Assembly (NCBI GenBank): GCA_002633005.1
Contig: NMRA01000134.1
Location: 62,001 to 126,000, forward strand
Direction: 5' to 3'
Length of the DNA: 64,000 nt
Source: Phoronis australis
Taxonomy: Eukaryota > Phoronida > Phoronidae
The first letter of the stretch is position 1. Each line of letters opens with the position of its first letter. The translations under genes were made by a program, and so were the position numbers. Below are positions 14,140-44,057 of this stretch, piece after piece. The notes under the pieces are model-generated. The model was not told where the DNA came from, did not search any database, and was given only the letters and a program-made list of their open reading frames with translations.

Positions 14140-15536
14140 ACGGGTGAGAAACAACATGACCGCCGGTCCTCTAAACAGGACCTCCGGGGATCAAATGGGA
14201 CCGCCGCACCAGAAAATGGGACTGACGCACCCAAAAACATGACCGCCCCACCACAAAACAGGACCGCCGGGGACTAAAACCGCAATAACTAACAGGCTAA
14301 GATTTATTACCGTTAGGCCTACACAGATCATACAATGGGGCTATATACGTATGCATATGCAGGTCTTGTGCCGATTAATCCACCGAAATCTTTTGTGAGC
14401 AACAAAGGACACTTCGCTTTGTAATACGCGGCGCTTTTGAGTTTTACTCATCACCAGGCTCCCGGCTGCGGTATGTGACTTATAAACAGTTGAAAGGTCA
14501 ACATTTAATAAATCTAACACAAAACAACCTCGTTGTACGCTTTTGAGCTAAATAATTATAATTTTATCCACTGCATAAGTTTTAGAACAAAATGAAAATC
14601 ATTTTCTCCAATTTGACGTTTAAAGTTAGTCAAGTAAAAAAACGGACGTTCTGGTTCTCGGGTGAAGCATCATCATACTAGCTGCCTTTGTGCGGCAAAG
14701 CTGTACATTAAATGTACAGCTTTGCGCCGATGTGGGTAAAAAACTGAACATGTAAAATCTTTACCCGGCGAATTTTTTTTAACGACACTCTTCCTTGAGT
14801 AAACTAAATTATTTCATCGGCGCTCGAGAGAAATTGTCGTTCTGTCGTTATTCTGCGTTCTCTTAAGTCGGCTTACATTGGCCGGTTCCTTTTCCCCCGA
14901 TTCTTCAGTCAACTGTCCTTCTACAAGGTTGCGTACCTGGCACAACAAATTATCGAAACTGGTTTCATTTCGTTATAAGTTTTCAGTACTTTAATACCAG
15001 CAAACCGAATTTCATAACAAACCTTGTTGCCGCCAAGTTGTCATCATCTTTCGAAAGATGTCTCAAAATTTTTCTGAGGAAATGGCGCGTGCACATGTCA
15101 CTTATTATTACAACAGTTCATTAGATTGTTTTTCACTCAAGCGGTTGCAAACTGCAAGGTGAGTGTTGGTTGACGCCTAGATTTTGCATGCGCCTGCATC
15201 GGTCGCGCGCTCTACTACATGTTGATGTAAGTTCCACGACGAGGTGACGAGCAGAACTACCCGGGCTGTGGGCAATGTCGGGGATGTAACGGAGCTCAAT
15301 AACGCAAGGCTGTCAAGCTTTATTTTGGCGATAGTCTTTACACAGCTATCTGACCGGTTACGTCATAACCCGCAGTATCACACAAAGGCCTTAACTACTC
15401 AGTCCCCGGCGGTCCTGTTTTGTGGTGGGGCGGTCATGTTTTTAGGTGCGTCAGTCCTGTTTTGTGGTGGGACGGTCATGTTTTTAGGTGCGTCAGTCCT
15501 GTTTGGGTGAGTCGGTCATGTTGTTTCTCACCTGTG
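14140..15536. mobile_element. TIR element with subterminal repeat arrays, about 1.4 kb
   Basis: Inverted ends share GGTGAGAAACAACATGACC (14143 and, as complement, ending 15532). TATACC flanks both sides (14134-14139 and 15537-15542), a likely target-site duplication. Both ends carry GC-rich arrays built from GGACCGCCG, ACTGACGCACC and AAAACATGACCGCCCCACCA units in opposite orientation. No transposase frame is seen, so it is non-autonomous. Confidence 0.85.
14695..14725. repeat. Perfect 15-bp palindrome inside the TIR element
   Basis: GCAAAGCTGTACATT, one base, then its exact complement. It lies within the TIR element at 14140-15536 and could form a cruciform or hairpin. Confidence 0.9.
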
Positions 15537-17418
15537 TATACCGTAGATTCCTTTCCTTCAGTGTGCCAGGTTTGCTGTGCCAATCAGCTGTTGTGTGTTA
15601 GCTGCTCCATGACAACTGTGTCCTGCGGCTCATGTGTGGGATAAAATTTAATTACAGTCTGTATTGTGTGACAGGGAATTCTCTGATGTATTTTCTGAAG
15701 TTCTATTTGACTTTCTTCTGCGTAATCTCAACCATTTATGCAATTTCAACCATGGAAATGCCCAGTAGTCAACATCCTATTTTGTACCTAACTTCAACTT
15801 TCAATGTGATTCTGTTCATACCTGAGAGCTTAGACACCACACCTGTAATTTGCTACCTGCCCCTGATAAGGGGGTTAACACCATTTAATATTAAATCCAG
15901 CTGATAAATAGGGCAGCTAGTGTTACCCTCACTCTTAACACTATTGAGGACTACAGTTGACTTCTATTATGTCAGAGAGGAACCAGCATCAATTTTGGTG
16001 GCATGTGGTCTCATTTTGAAAGATGTCATGATGATTTCATTGTGTTGAACTGACAGCTTGAAGGTTTGGCTTGATGTATTTGGAGGAAATACCATCCCCT
16101 TGACAGTGAATAAGTTTTGTCCATCTGGTGAGTAAGGCATTTTGGACTGTGCAATGAAGCAATGTTAAGTCCATCAAACTTCTGCATTCTTCTGTTGGAA
16201 ATGTTTTTGTTTTTGTAGCATCTTTTTCTTCCGATGTATAACTCAGTTTAAAAAGAGTCTGTTCTTGTAATGCTAGATAATAACGAGCGTTTTGCTTGTA
16301 ATATGTGGCGATATCTCAGGAAGATTTGCATGATCTCGTGAAGGCTTGCATGATGTTGCGAAGACGATACTAGCCTTACACAAAGAATCCCACCATCTGG
16401 CTTACTTTTTATGATTGGAGTCGAAAGAGTTTGTGTTTTTGGAACGAAATGTTGGAACCTTAAGTCTTGTTTATAGTGAAATAATTTTGTAATGTTTAAC
16501 CATTTAGGCTAGTTTAGTTTTCCATGTCTCCAGACTGAATAAGTCCGTTAAACCATAATTTCACCCTTTGTATATTTTGTATGGTAGTTCTCTTCTTTTG
16601 CCCAAAAATAAGAGTCAAAATAAACATTATTCTATTTTATTTACTTTGCTGCCAATACTGGAAGCTTTACCAGATGTTTTTTTATAATATCTACACAGCA
16701 TGAACTACACTAATAGTAGTAGTAGATGGAAATTATTCAAATATCTAATTTTATTGCCAAATTTTACAAATAATTTGATTATGTATTAAATAGGTGAAGA
16801 TTTACGTCAAGCATTCACTTTGTTAATAAATTAACCCGCTAGTTTTTGACACATTGATGATATTTGAGCTGAGACTATAATTGATAACCCTCAACTGTCC
16901 ATCCATTTCTATTGGTTCATACCTTCTTGTATTACTTTTTCCTGTCTCCTGTTCTCCTGTATCATTCCAATTAATTGAAACCGATGATTAAAGGGTCTGC
17001 ATTGCCAACCTTTCAAAATGTAAAAGCGGGGCATTTTATCCAGAAAGCCTCCCATTGGCCAAGACACATCCAAATTCCATGGTGCTGTCACCTTGTGAGA
17101 AAGCAGTATTCGTATGAATTTCTTGTTCTATGATTTCATAAAGTGAAAATAGTTGTGAATTTTGATTTTCTTTACTACAAAGCCATTTCCTGGTCTTGGT
17201 GCTTGGCATAACAACTGAATATGCCTCTGTCTTAGATTATTACTGATTCCAATCTCCTGCTACAGGACATCAACCTAAATCTCACTGAAGGCTAACTGGC
17301 AGTGACCTTTGTGACATGAATTTTGCCAGAAATTCAATTAAAATTTATTCTTTCAGTGAAGTTCATTGTCTGTAATGGTTGTATTGTGTCATGGAATTTT
17401 TTTGTGAAATTAATTGTA

Positions 17419-17741
17419 CTTATGTCTATAATGAAACATTCTGTGTTAGCCTTAGTCAGTTCTGGTGAGTGATACCAGACTGACACCACGACCACTAAAA
17501 ATTGTTGAGTATTTATAGTGCATCATTAATTTTCTCTCAAATTATTTTACAAAAATTTATCGATCGGTAACAAATTCACTATTTAACGTTTGGTTTTCAT
17601 TCCAAATTTATTTATTTTCTGAATCCATCTTGTTTTATCTGGGCCACATAAAGCTGCTTTGCATTCTGTTTACCTGGCTAAAATGAAAATCGAATTAGGT
17701 CTTTTACTTTAATAAAACCGGTCTCATAATACTCCTTACCA
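17419..17741. repeat. 323-bp direct duplication, copy 1
   Basis: Appears identical to 17972-18294 (offset 553 bp). It ends exactly at a single N (17742), which suggests an assembly join rather than a biological duplication. Confidence 0.95.
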
Positions 17742-17971
17742 NTGTCTTACGAAGTTATACATATAGTGTTGACTGCCTCTAAAGTTCTGTATTGGGCTTG
17801 ATGTTGGCTAATCAGGCACTGCTTTAGGGTTGAGGGCTGAAATACCAAGCCTGGACAAAAGTTCAAACCTGACGCAGCACTTTCTAAACTCGATGCGCAT
17901 TTTCCAAACTCGACGCTGCAAAATCCAAACTCGTTACAGCGTCGAGTTAAAACAGGCCCTGGAGAACACTG

Positions 17972-18294
17972 CTTATGTCTATAATGAAACATTCTGTGTT
18001 AGCCTTAGTCAGTTCTGGTGAGTGATACCAGACTGACACCACGACCACTAAAAATTGTTGAGTATTTATAGTGCATCATTAATTTTCTCTCAAATTATTT
18101 TACAAAAATTTATCGATCGGTAACAAATTCACTATTTAACGTTTGGTTTTCATTCCAAATTTATTTATTTTCTGAATCCATCTTGTTTTATCTGGGCCAC
18201 ATAAAGCTGCTTTGCATTCTGTTTACCTGGCTAAAATGAAAATCGAATTAGGTCTTTTACTTTAATAAAACCGGTCTCATAATACTCCTTACCA
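17972..18294. repeat. 323-bp direct duplication, copy 2
   Basis: Second copy of 17419-17741. The 230 bp between copies includes short degenerate units (AACTCGACGC-like) and may be an alternative haplotype segment. Confidence 0.95.
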
Positions 18295-19119
18295 TGATAG
18301 GATTCTATTTCCATTCCCAACAAGAACATTCAAACATCAGCAACTCAAAGAAAACTATCAGCCATTCAAGAGAATGTTTCGAAGTTAGAGTTCGTCAACC
18401 CTAAGTTATTGGGATTGGCTAACCCTAAAATTCCTAATTCAAAAAAGGCACATATGAGCATTGCCTATGACATCATATCCTGTCACAGTTGCAATTTATG
18501 AGAGTGAAACACCAAATTAATTTTTTTTTGTTTTTAATCGGCTGAACAGGTTCTGGAAATCAATTGACCTTTTTGTGTGAACTGTACTGTTATTTACAGG
18601 TATTCGGACATTAGGATAGTATGTTTTATTCATCTTGCACGTTTTGCCAAAACTTTCATTTTTCTGTTGCCGACTACCTGATTACATCTAAGCAAATTAA
18701 ACAAATTCACAATTGTTCAACCACTGTGCAGCTACTCAGGTGCATGTGTCCAGCCACATGGTCCCCTTATCCCTCCAACCCCCATGTACTGTGTCCAGGC
18801 AGTCCCGTGGAACCCTTGTCTTTCTAACCCCCATGCATTGTGAACAATTGTTGTATTCATATTAGGATGTCCGGCAGTAGTGTATCCTTTACTAAGTTCA
18901 CATGTTGAATACACTAGCACTGCTACCAGTTTCTCAGACGATGTTCACTGCCAAAAATGCCAACAGTTACACTGGCCAGACAGACAAGCGGTCTGCAAAG
19001 GGGTCCTGTTAGCCTGCAGTTACGATAGTTTGTTTCAACACCATTTGGGTCTTTTTGCCAGTAGTCAATGTGCTGGCGGAAATATTTGCCTGTTTGGGAC
19101 ACAATGTGCCTGACAGGTG

Positions 19120-19315
19120 TAATTTCACATTGTTAAATATCTCATTGTGAAATATCGCAACTAAATGAACTTTTCTGGACAGTTCACTTTAGTATGGTTA
19201 CCAATCAACATTTTTAAATGTTTATTAAAATTAACTTTTGAGCATTTGCAACAACCTTTGAAAAATAGAAATTTTTTGCAATGATTTTTGTCCCAAATTG
19301 AAGAATTTTTAGCCT
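19120..19315. repeat. AT-rich dispersed repeat, copy A
   Basis: Shares with 20700-20955 the order GTGAAAT, GAACTTTTC, CCTYTGAAAAATAGAAAT, TTGCAATGATTTTTGT, AAATTGAAGAATTTT. Related but more degenerate copies occur near 4875-4960, 13295-13500, 37430-37530 and 55105-55200. Confidence 0.5.
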
Positions 19316-20143
19316 TCCAGTCTTCCAGAGGAGTCTGCCATAACTGGTGTCAAGCAAACCTTGATGGGTGTACCACTGGGCCATAATGATGATTGATAAG
19401 CACCATGGAATACACTAGTGACCAGTTGTAGAGAGCTCTCATTCTCAAATTACTAACCACAGCCATGATGGGTGGTGTAAGGTCAAAGGCATTTTTATTG
19501 TAAGGGGTTGTGTCATCAGTAGTTTGCAGTCATGCACCAGTGGCTGTTGAAGACCTGGACATTTTACAAGTGAGTCAGCAGGACTCCTGGAACTGTTTGT
19601 TTGTACAGGAAGGATTAATCACTGATAATAGCAATTTAAGTGAGTAGTTTTTATGTTTGACACTGTAAAATTGACCCTGATCTCTACCATGTGTGTTTTG
19701 GTCTGGTTTTATTGTGGAACAAGCTGTCAAAGCAAGTAATCAAATATTGATTATTATTTTTTTGGTAATGTTTGTTACTAATTTTAGCAATACAAGCTAT
19801 CAAAGTGGTATTGTTGTTTGTCAAACAGATTTTTGAAAATGTTTCAAGGCAAAAAATCACATTCTTCGCATTTTCCATATTTTCATGAGTTTCTTGTTTT
19901 GGCAAAGTTGCTGAAAACCTGTTTGCCACAGTGCACTCACAAAGCAAAGAAGAACTTTAAAGTGTTGGAAGTTTCACCATCCTTGTTTTATATGTAGAAC
20001 AGGTGTGTATAAAATTACAACATGATGGTGTAAGACACATTTTGCTGAGAAAAAGTCCTTGCTTCTACTACTCATAAAACCATTAATTAATGACCGTTAA
20101 GCTGCAAGCAGTAGGAAGTAATCAGTTTTTAATGATGTTTTCA

Positions 20144-20242
20144 ACAGGCCCCAGGTGGGGGTTTAATGGGTCTCAGGTGAGGTTTTCAAAGGATCTCAGG
20201 TGGGATTTTTAACGGGCCTCAGGTAGGGGTTTTTGACAGGTC
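20144..20242. repeat. Tandem repeat, about 4 copies of 22-23 bp
   Basis: Units of the form GGGTCTCAGGTGGGGTTTT recur at CAGGTG/CAGGTA positions 20152, 20174, 20197 and 20220. Confidence 0.75.
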
Positions 20243-20699
20243 TTGTGTGTGTTATAATGTCTAAGAAAGCTGTTGTTGTTATTCAATGTACTATTTATTT
20301 GTTGTGGATCCAAAGGTGGCTCTGTCACTTGAGGGCTTCTCAACGTAATGTTCTCTAGGGGACATTGATGAAACAAAGTACTGTAAAAATGTGTCGTATT
20401 TTGCAAACATTTTCTATGTTGTCATCTATACATCTACCCAGTGGGAAATCTGTGTATTAACTCTTTGAAGTGTGAGCAGAAGTATTTCTAATGGAGTGAG
20501 AGGAATGTGGCTGAGCTGGCAAAAATAGACAGAAATAGTGGTCAGCCCATAGTTTTGTCATTACTAGTCTGGCATGATGCAGCTGAGAAAAATGTGATGG
20601 AAAAATAGGTGTTCAGTACCTTGGTGTGTGTCAGACTTCTAAGATGTGCTGTTTTTGTAATTCAAGATGCATTTACTTTTATGTGTCTTGTATACTTTT

Positions 20700-20955
20700 T
20701 GTATAATGGTAAAATTCTTCAGTTTGGTACACAATTGGGTGGGCAGGTGAAATTTCATTTTGTCTAATTTCTCAATGAAAATTTACTTTTCTTTTAGTAT
20801 GGTGTATATGGCATAGCTATGATCAAATCACATTTGGTAAAATTTCAAAGTCAAAAACATTTTCTACAATTTGGTTAGCCTCTGAAAAATAGAAATATTT
20901 GCAATTTTAGCAATTGTTTTTGTATAAAATTAAAGAATTTTACCAGTTTGAATGC
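20700..20955. repeat. AT-rich dispersed repeat, copy B
   Basis: Core GGTACACAATTGGGTGGGC then AGGTGAAATTTCATTTT matches the cores at 4895 (ACACAATATGGCAGACAAG), 37450 and 55150. No coding potential; probably an old non-autonomous element. Confidence 0.5.
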
Positions 20956-23900
20956 AACCCTCCTGAATGCACAATTTGTTAAATCCGCAGTGGCACTGAC
21001 TATTGCTATAAAGGACAATCGGTCAAACTCCTTGCCTTTCAGTGGTGTCATTATTATGTATCATTGCAATAAGTCTTGGTGATCCACAGTACTCTTATTT
21101 TTGCTCTTAGGAAGTCTATTGAATTCAGTTTAGTGAGTATCCATTAAAACTTTTCAATGCAGATTTTGTCAAGTGCTTGACAAATTCTGCATTCTTTATG
21201 TAGAAATATTTTTTAGTATTACATCTGAAGATAAATTATCCATTTTTAAATCTCTGCGACCCATGGGCCTAAGCTGGCAACAACAGTAATGGCTGCCAGT
21301 TGTGTTCCACCTGGTGTGCTCATCCCCTTCCAACATACTGACATTTGAGAACTATACTGCACTTAGGTACCTGCCTGCTTTGTCAAGCCTTGATTGGTGC
21401 TCTTCAAGTTAATATTGGCAAGGCTTCATGTTCAGTTGTTTATTTTTTGTCTAGAGGCTCATGTTACTATACAGGGAATGTTGCACTTGAACCGTTGGAC
21501 ATAGTGAAGGGATGTAAATTAAATCTCTCCTCTCAACTACCCAGAAACTCACAAAACAGTTAAAGCGACGATACACTTATCTTCAATAACAAAAACCAAC
21601 TTCTGGCGCTTACTGTTATGAAGTTCGTCTCAAATTGTTCTTTAGTTCAAATCGGAGGGGATTTCATGGCTCGGAAAGAACTGGCCATTCATTGTTGCTT
21701 TAGATTGGACTCTACAAGTCGACTTGTCACGGGTGTCATTTTGTGCACAGAACAACTTGAGAGACCAGTCTTATAATGAGAAGTGGTCTAAATACAAATT
21801 TGCTTCTAAGGCGGAAGACTTGTTTGTAGCCTCTTAAAGAACGGAAAAGCGTGCCAACTGGGTTAGATAGTTTGAAATAATTGAAACATGTTTCTTGGCC
21901 AGTCAGTCAGTTTGCCTGTCATTTAGATATATCCTTTGGACATTTCCGCAGCAACAAAATTATTCATTAATCAGGTTGCCTACTAAGGACAATGTTGGAT
22001 TACGTTAGTGTGGAAAAATGTCAGAGCCAGCCAATTTTCAAAGGAATATTGTTAATACTTGGGATGAAATTAAATAATTACCTTATTGAAAATGTTTGCC
22101 AAAAGTGTGTGCCCAAGGCAAGAATTAACCTGGATTTGAAGCCTAACAGTTTTGATGCATGAAATGTCTGATTATCAGTTACTGAAACACACTAGGGTTT
22201 GGAGGACATCCAATACTCCACATAACTTGTTTATGGTCTTCAAGTCCTCTATCAGTCTTACACACAGATGTTGTAAATTGTAGCCACAAAATATTTATTG
22301 TAGCCAAGACTAAACAGCAAAAGTCAAAGGTACTCCATGTTCAGGACCAGCTGTGCTTCGTGAGGTGACATGGTTTATCTTGAGTTTCTACCACAAATAT
22401 CCAATCAGCTCAACCTAGAAGTCACTAGGCATCTGCAGTTGATGGTGTTTAGACACTTATTGGCCTTTGTCTGGTCTTGGACTGTTTTATAGTCCTCCAG
22501 TTGATGGCGTGAGAAGATTGCCTTCTGGTTCTATTCTCCAAGTAGTTGTAGATTGGTCTCTGTCATTGGATGACTGTTGTCTGGCAGTTAGTCAAGTTCA
22601 CAGACAGTTTTTGTTAGTTGCACCTTTTTCGCTGGCTGGCGCACGCATGTATATTGAGGGCTGTGAAGATTACCTAGAACCACGGGCATGTGGTATTGTC
22701 AATGTACTAGGTAGGATTACATATTTTAATAATCACGATCTAATGTTTATTTGCTTGCGTAATCTTGAATTATTCTGGAAAATTGTTGTCATTGTTACCA
22801 GTTATGAGATTGTATGTAACAAGAGGACTAATTTAGGAATATCTAGAAAATAAGTAACATGATAGTTGGACTTAAAAAAATTCTAAAATTGTCTTTGTTA
22901 ACTCGGCAACATCGGAATTTTACTGATCCGTGACATTGGACCTCATGGCTAGCGGGCTAGAAAAGAACAAGCTGAAGGAATTGACGCGCATGAAAGACCG
23001 ACACACCACCAATCAAAACTTATTTTAAATTTTACTTTTCATTGTGCCCTATTGGTCAGATCTTTTGATCACTGTTGTTAGGAAATTTCTTTCTGTACCT
23101 CTGTTGATGGTGACAGGATCAGTTGACTATTAATGCACAATAGTTTGGGTTGACACCATTGTCTGTTGTTTGATTCAAGTAGCATCAAGTACAAACAGCC
23201 CCCAGTCACAACATTTAATCTGTTTTACTATAGTGAGTGGGCTGTAGACTGTTTCCCTGTGTTGGTTAAAATGGCATGGCCTCTGGTCATATTGTCTTTA
23301 TGTAACTCCACTGGACTACATCTCCAGATCTTCATTTGAAGAGTGCTGTTGCAGTAGTAGTTGCCATTGGAATTAGTGTCTAGTTTTTTGCGTCATACTG
23401 TGAAATGTCTTGGTTTTTGTTTAACGGAATTATGGTACGTTGGTTGAAATTCTATTAATAATGTTTGTATGTTAGAGGTTTTCAGTATTTTGCTTAAATT
23501 TATGTGGATACAGGCATTTCAGTTGATTAGTTCAGGTGAGAATTGAATTGCAAATTTCTGGTATTTGGTAGAAGTTGTCTCATGGGCAGTATCTATGTGT
23601 TTGAGTGGAGTCTGTACATGTGTTGTAATTTATAGCCACAATATATCAGTGTTTAATTCACTGATTGTCTTAAGTGGCTTTAATTTGCTATTTCTTTGAT
23701 TTATATTCTCTTGACCCACATATAAATTTACACTGTAGTACTCTTGATGTCACTCCTTGATTCATGTTAATTCCAGGATGGTGACATTATTGCCCTTTTA
23801 TGGGCATATAGATAGTAAACGTCTATTGATTACCTAGCTACAGTTATTGTTTTGTATATCTCCTTTAAATTGTTTTGAACTAATGCTCATTTCGCATTTG

Positions 23901-25547
23901 TCTTCCAATTCATTTGATATTTCATTTTGGTACTTAGCTCCAGTGAGTGAGTCACAAAAGTTCCTTTTTTTTGGAAAATACCAGTAGTGGTCTTTCGACA
24001 ATCTCCACAACTCTGCTTTAGTAAAAGACTTCTCACCTTGGAGATCTTTTATACTCAGTACCAAGTGTGGGATGTTTTGATTAATTTTGTGATGCATCAC
24101 GAAATAAGACAAGTTAACATCTCTTGTTTTATATGGTTATTCAGTGGTTAGAATGGTGGACAGAGATGTTTTTTGTGTCTTAATTAATGGCTTCATTCTT
24201 ATTTTAACTTAAATTCACACTTGGCAATTTTTGACCCACAAAAGTAGCATTCTGTATAACTTTGTAAAATTTTGGAGACCTGCACAAGCATTTCGAAGAA
24301 ACGTAGTTGTACAATAGAAGTTTTTTTTTTGTGGTTATACAGAAGAATAAACTGGGCAATATGTGTGTGGGAGGGGCTGTGTTCATCAATTGAGTGGATT
24401 AAGTTCAAATCACTGATTTCAGTCTGGCAATGAAATGCATTGCACTTACAAGCAGTGCCCTCTTGTGGTTAGGCAATACTTGATGGGTGAACCAGCCTGA
24501 CTTCAAGAATTGTATGGAACCTGTGTAATTACCGTCTGTCATCAGGTCACAGTGGATTGCCACATTTGTGAGTGTAGAGGCCCAGGATCATTAAATTGGA
24601 CAACTAAGAGTTATAGGTTGAGTATTAACCCCACTTGAAATAACATTTTTGAAAAGGGGTATTGGGCATATAGTAGATTGAACTGAAACCCAGGGTGTTA
24701 CATTGACATTGGACTTCATGTCCAAGAGTTAAATAAAGCACTGACAGATTGCTATGAGGTGCTCAGAAAATGACAGATTTCATGCAGTGTATCTCTAAAT
24801 TTAAAACATATCGCATGTAGCTGGCTATGCTTTGCTCATGCAAGTGTTTTGTGCACGTGAGAATGATAATATTACTTGCCAAAAAGCATTTCATGTCTCC
24901 TTCAGTGAAGTTCAAGAGTTTGTGTATTTTCCTCCCTGAATAAGGTTGAAACTGACTGATAGATACTCGAAGCAAGCTGTGTGCTACTTGGGAGCACAAA
25001 TTCTGATATGAGCATTTGCAAGACGAGGGCCACTTTTTAAGGAAGTCGCGGTCGTATCAACTGGGGTTGGATGGTAAGCCAATCATGGGCGGAAGGGGAG
25101 AAAATTTGAAGCTGAGCACCCAGACGAGTGCTGACACCTTGTGGCAAACATTTCAATGATGAATTAACTGTTAAATATTAAGTGTGACTTAACAGGTAAC
25201 AAACTGTTTGGAGAAATGTAAACTACGTATGAGACCTACCCAGGGTGTTCAGGCTGAAATCTTTTGCAAACTTTAAACTGTAGTAAATCAAGTTAGTGGG
25301 TGGTGAATCTTACTGTTAATTACAATCAAAGAACCCCATTTGACCATTCTTTTGTCAAATCAAATTGTTCTATCACAAAACCGTGCTTTTCAAAGCTGGC
25401 CACGCACGGGAGTTTTTACTGGACTTTTCCTTTTAGCAAATTGGTTAAAAATAATCAATTAAAATGCATAATTTATGAAATTCATGCATCACTTCTGAGT
25501 ATCATGAGTTCATAGCATGTTTTTTTTTGAACTTAGAATTAATGTTG

Positions 25548-25776
25548 TGGCCTGGTTGATAAGTGCCCGCTTTCTTTACTCGAGTTCGTGGGTTCGAGTC
25601 CTACCATGTCACACTGCTAAACCCTTGAGCCAGGTTTCTAGCTCCTCAGCTCGGTTTTAACCATATATTAATAAAGCATAAAAATATTTCCAGGTGATCA
25701 GTGCAATGGGCCCACATGCGAGGCCTGCGCACGTCTGGTGCAACGTGTATCAGACCACCTGCAATTATTATATGTT
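25548..25776 (+). mobile_element. tRNA-headed SINE with 10-bp target-site duplication
   Basis: The head has a degenerate A box (TGGCCTGGTTGATAAGTGC) and a perfect B box GGTTCGAGTCC within a well-formed T stem-loop. The body contains GCTCCTCAGCTCGGTTTTAAC, TGGGCCCAC and CAGACCACCTGCA. ATTAATGTTG flanks it at 25538-25547 and 25777-25786. It resembles the minus-strand copy at 50176-50345. The acceptor stem does not pair, so it is not a functional tRNA. Confidence 0.85.
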
Positions 25777-27810
25777 ATTAATGTTGCGGTAATTGTGCCT
25801 AACTGATCAATGACCTTAAACTCATCCTATAAAATGGCTTCAACTACGTCACACAATGATGAGTTGAAATAGTTAGCCATGGTGTCGCCTTTTGTCTCGA
25901 TGTACTCATTGTTCTCCCAAAATTTTGAATAACACATAAAACATTTACAAATCGTAACTTAACAGAATATTTTTCTTGAAATTTATCTGATATTAAGTGC
26001 ACCATTCATGTCAAATTTATGAAGTTAAGTTTACTTGATAGGCTTCAAGACTTGGTGAGGCTGTTCTAAAATTTTGATCATGATTTGCCCGGACATTTCA
26101 AGTGCATGCTTCCTATTGTGTACGCCCAGTTCTGTCATCATTTAAAAACAATATTTAAGAGTGGCTTTGGGCTGGGTTCCATTTAGTCAAACTGTTTGTC
26201 TTCTACTCAGTCTGATAGTGTTTTTTCACAATGTGGAGTTGTGTCCCTGCTTAGTATGGAGTTTGATAAATCTTTATCGCCTGTGGTTCTCAGGCCCAAG
26301 CCTGGCCCAATGTTGGGTGTTAGTATGATTAAACGGTGGTGGAGAATTTCTTCTGGTAAGACCTGTTTTTAATATCTTAGATTACTAGTCAGTTGCCGCG
26401 ATTTTTGCTTTTTATATGTGGTAAGTTCAAACAGCAGTTATCAAAAATACTCTGCGAAAATATCACTAGTTTCTATTCCACAGTACCGTATTTTTAAAAA
26501 AATCTAATCCTAAAAATAAGACATACTGGCATAAGCATTTTTTATATTATATTCACTTTTCTATTGTTTTATGTTCTGTTAACTCAGATCTACATGTTGG
26601 GAGTATTGAAACAAGTAATTCATTTGTTTGGAATGATACCTGTAGAACTAAGCAGGAATGGAGACCTCATTTTGGAGTTTTGCATTGGATCTTGGTTGAT
26701 CGCCTACTTCGCCTGATTGGTTAGGAGTTGTCCTTTAGCCTTTACCTGAATAATCAAGGTAGCTTCATTAAACTTGTATGCATAACCATACCAGTAACCT
26801 TGCATAAGTTAATCTCATTTCAATGATCAGTTGCTGCACACATGAGCTCTGTGAGGATTGGTAAACTGGACACTATGTTAGCATAGTTTCCCTGTATTGG
26901 ACATCTAGGGTCAGCTCAGTGCAAGCTGTACCTTTTGTTCCTGATCAATTTCAAGCTCATTCATGTTGACTTGGAATATCATGTTATAACATGGTTCAGC
27001 AAAAATATTCCGTTAAGATGATCACATTTTCTTTAGGACCAAATGGCTGACCTGATACAGATGCTGTTTCACAATAATTGCTTGTCTGCTGAATGTTTCC
27101 TTTCTTTTCATGCTGATCTGTTTTTGTCCTTGGAACATAAGAGTTTGTCACACTTCATCAGTGACCAGGTTGCCACAGTTGGTGACATTTGCCTACGTCA
27201 GTTGCCTTCCAGCCAATCCTAGTATCCATTACAATTGTTCAAAGCTTTTTTCATTGTAATGCTTTTGTGTGGTTGTCTTCATGACTGGATAATGACTTCT
27301 TGCTGTGTTCTTGTGCATGCTTCATTCACTAAAAAGCTGATGTACATTCTGTAGACTCATGGCTTTCAGTGAAAAATCCTTGCTTGTAGAACACAAACAG
27401 GGAATTCTGTCCCATGATTCAACATTCCGTAGTGATTAGCCAGTCACTGCTGCCATTTTGCCAGGGTATACTTTGGTAAGATCCTGAGCATATGTGAAAC
27501 ACTTGCTTTTAAATTTTGTGTGGTCTAGCTGATCTTGCTTTTTGTGGACTTACTTGTTTCTACAGAATGAAAGACTAGGTTACTTGCAACTTATTTGGGA
27601 GTGCTGCTGTATCTGTAGAACACTTTGAGTTGCACATTTGCACCCTGTGTTTATGACAGAGTGATTGACTTGACTTAGTCCCATCCAAGACATTCACCAG
27701 TTAATTTCTTTCTCATTTCAGCCATTGTAACATTTATGCGTATCTGTCATTATGTCTAGTGGCATAATACATAAATGCCAATCTCCACAGCAGTTTCTTT
27801 TCCATTTCAG

Positions 27811-44057
<16,247 letters not shown>

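Larger units (their letters stand above)
1..27810. other. Gene-poor region: probable first intron or upstream DNA of the ABTB2-like gene
   Basis: No exon with family similarity was recognised on either strand. The longest uninterrupted frames (126-128 codons near 13420 and 22467) have biased, low-information composition and no motif. Apart from the repeats listed, I see only AT-rich unique sequence. The missing N-terminal ABTB2-like exon (about 15-20 codons) is too short to identify by eye. Confidence 0.6.

Noticed and set aside
22467-22853. 128-codon open frame, plus strand
   Set aside because: No recognisable domain, no splice context and low-complexity C-terminus. I considered it as a possible upstream ABTB2-like exon, but it does not match the expected N-terminus.
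25541-25620. Functional tRNA gene
   Set aside because: B box and T arm are good, but the 7-bp acceptor stem does not pair, the A box is degenerate, and the sequence continues into a SINE body with target-site duplication.
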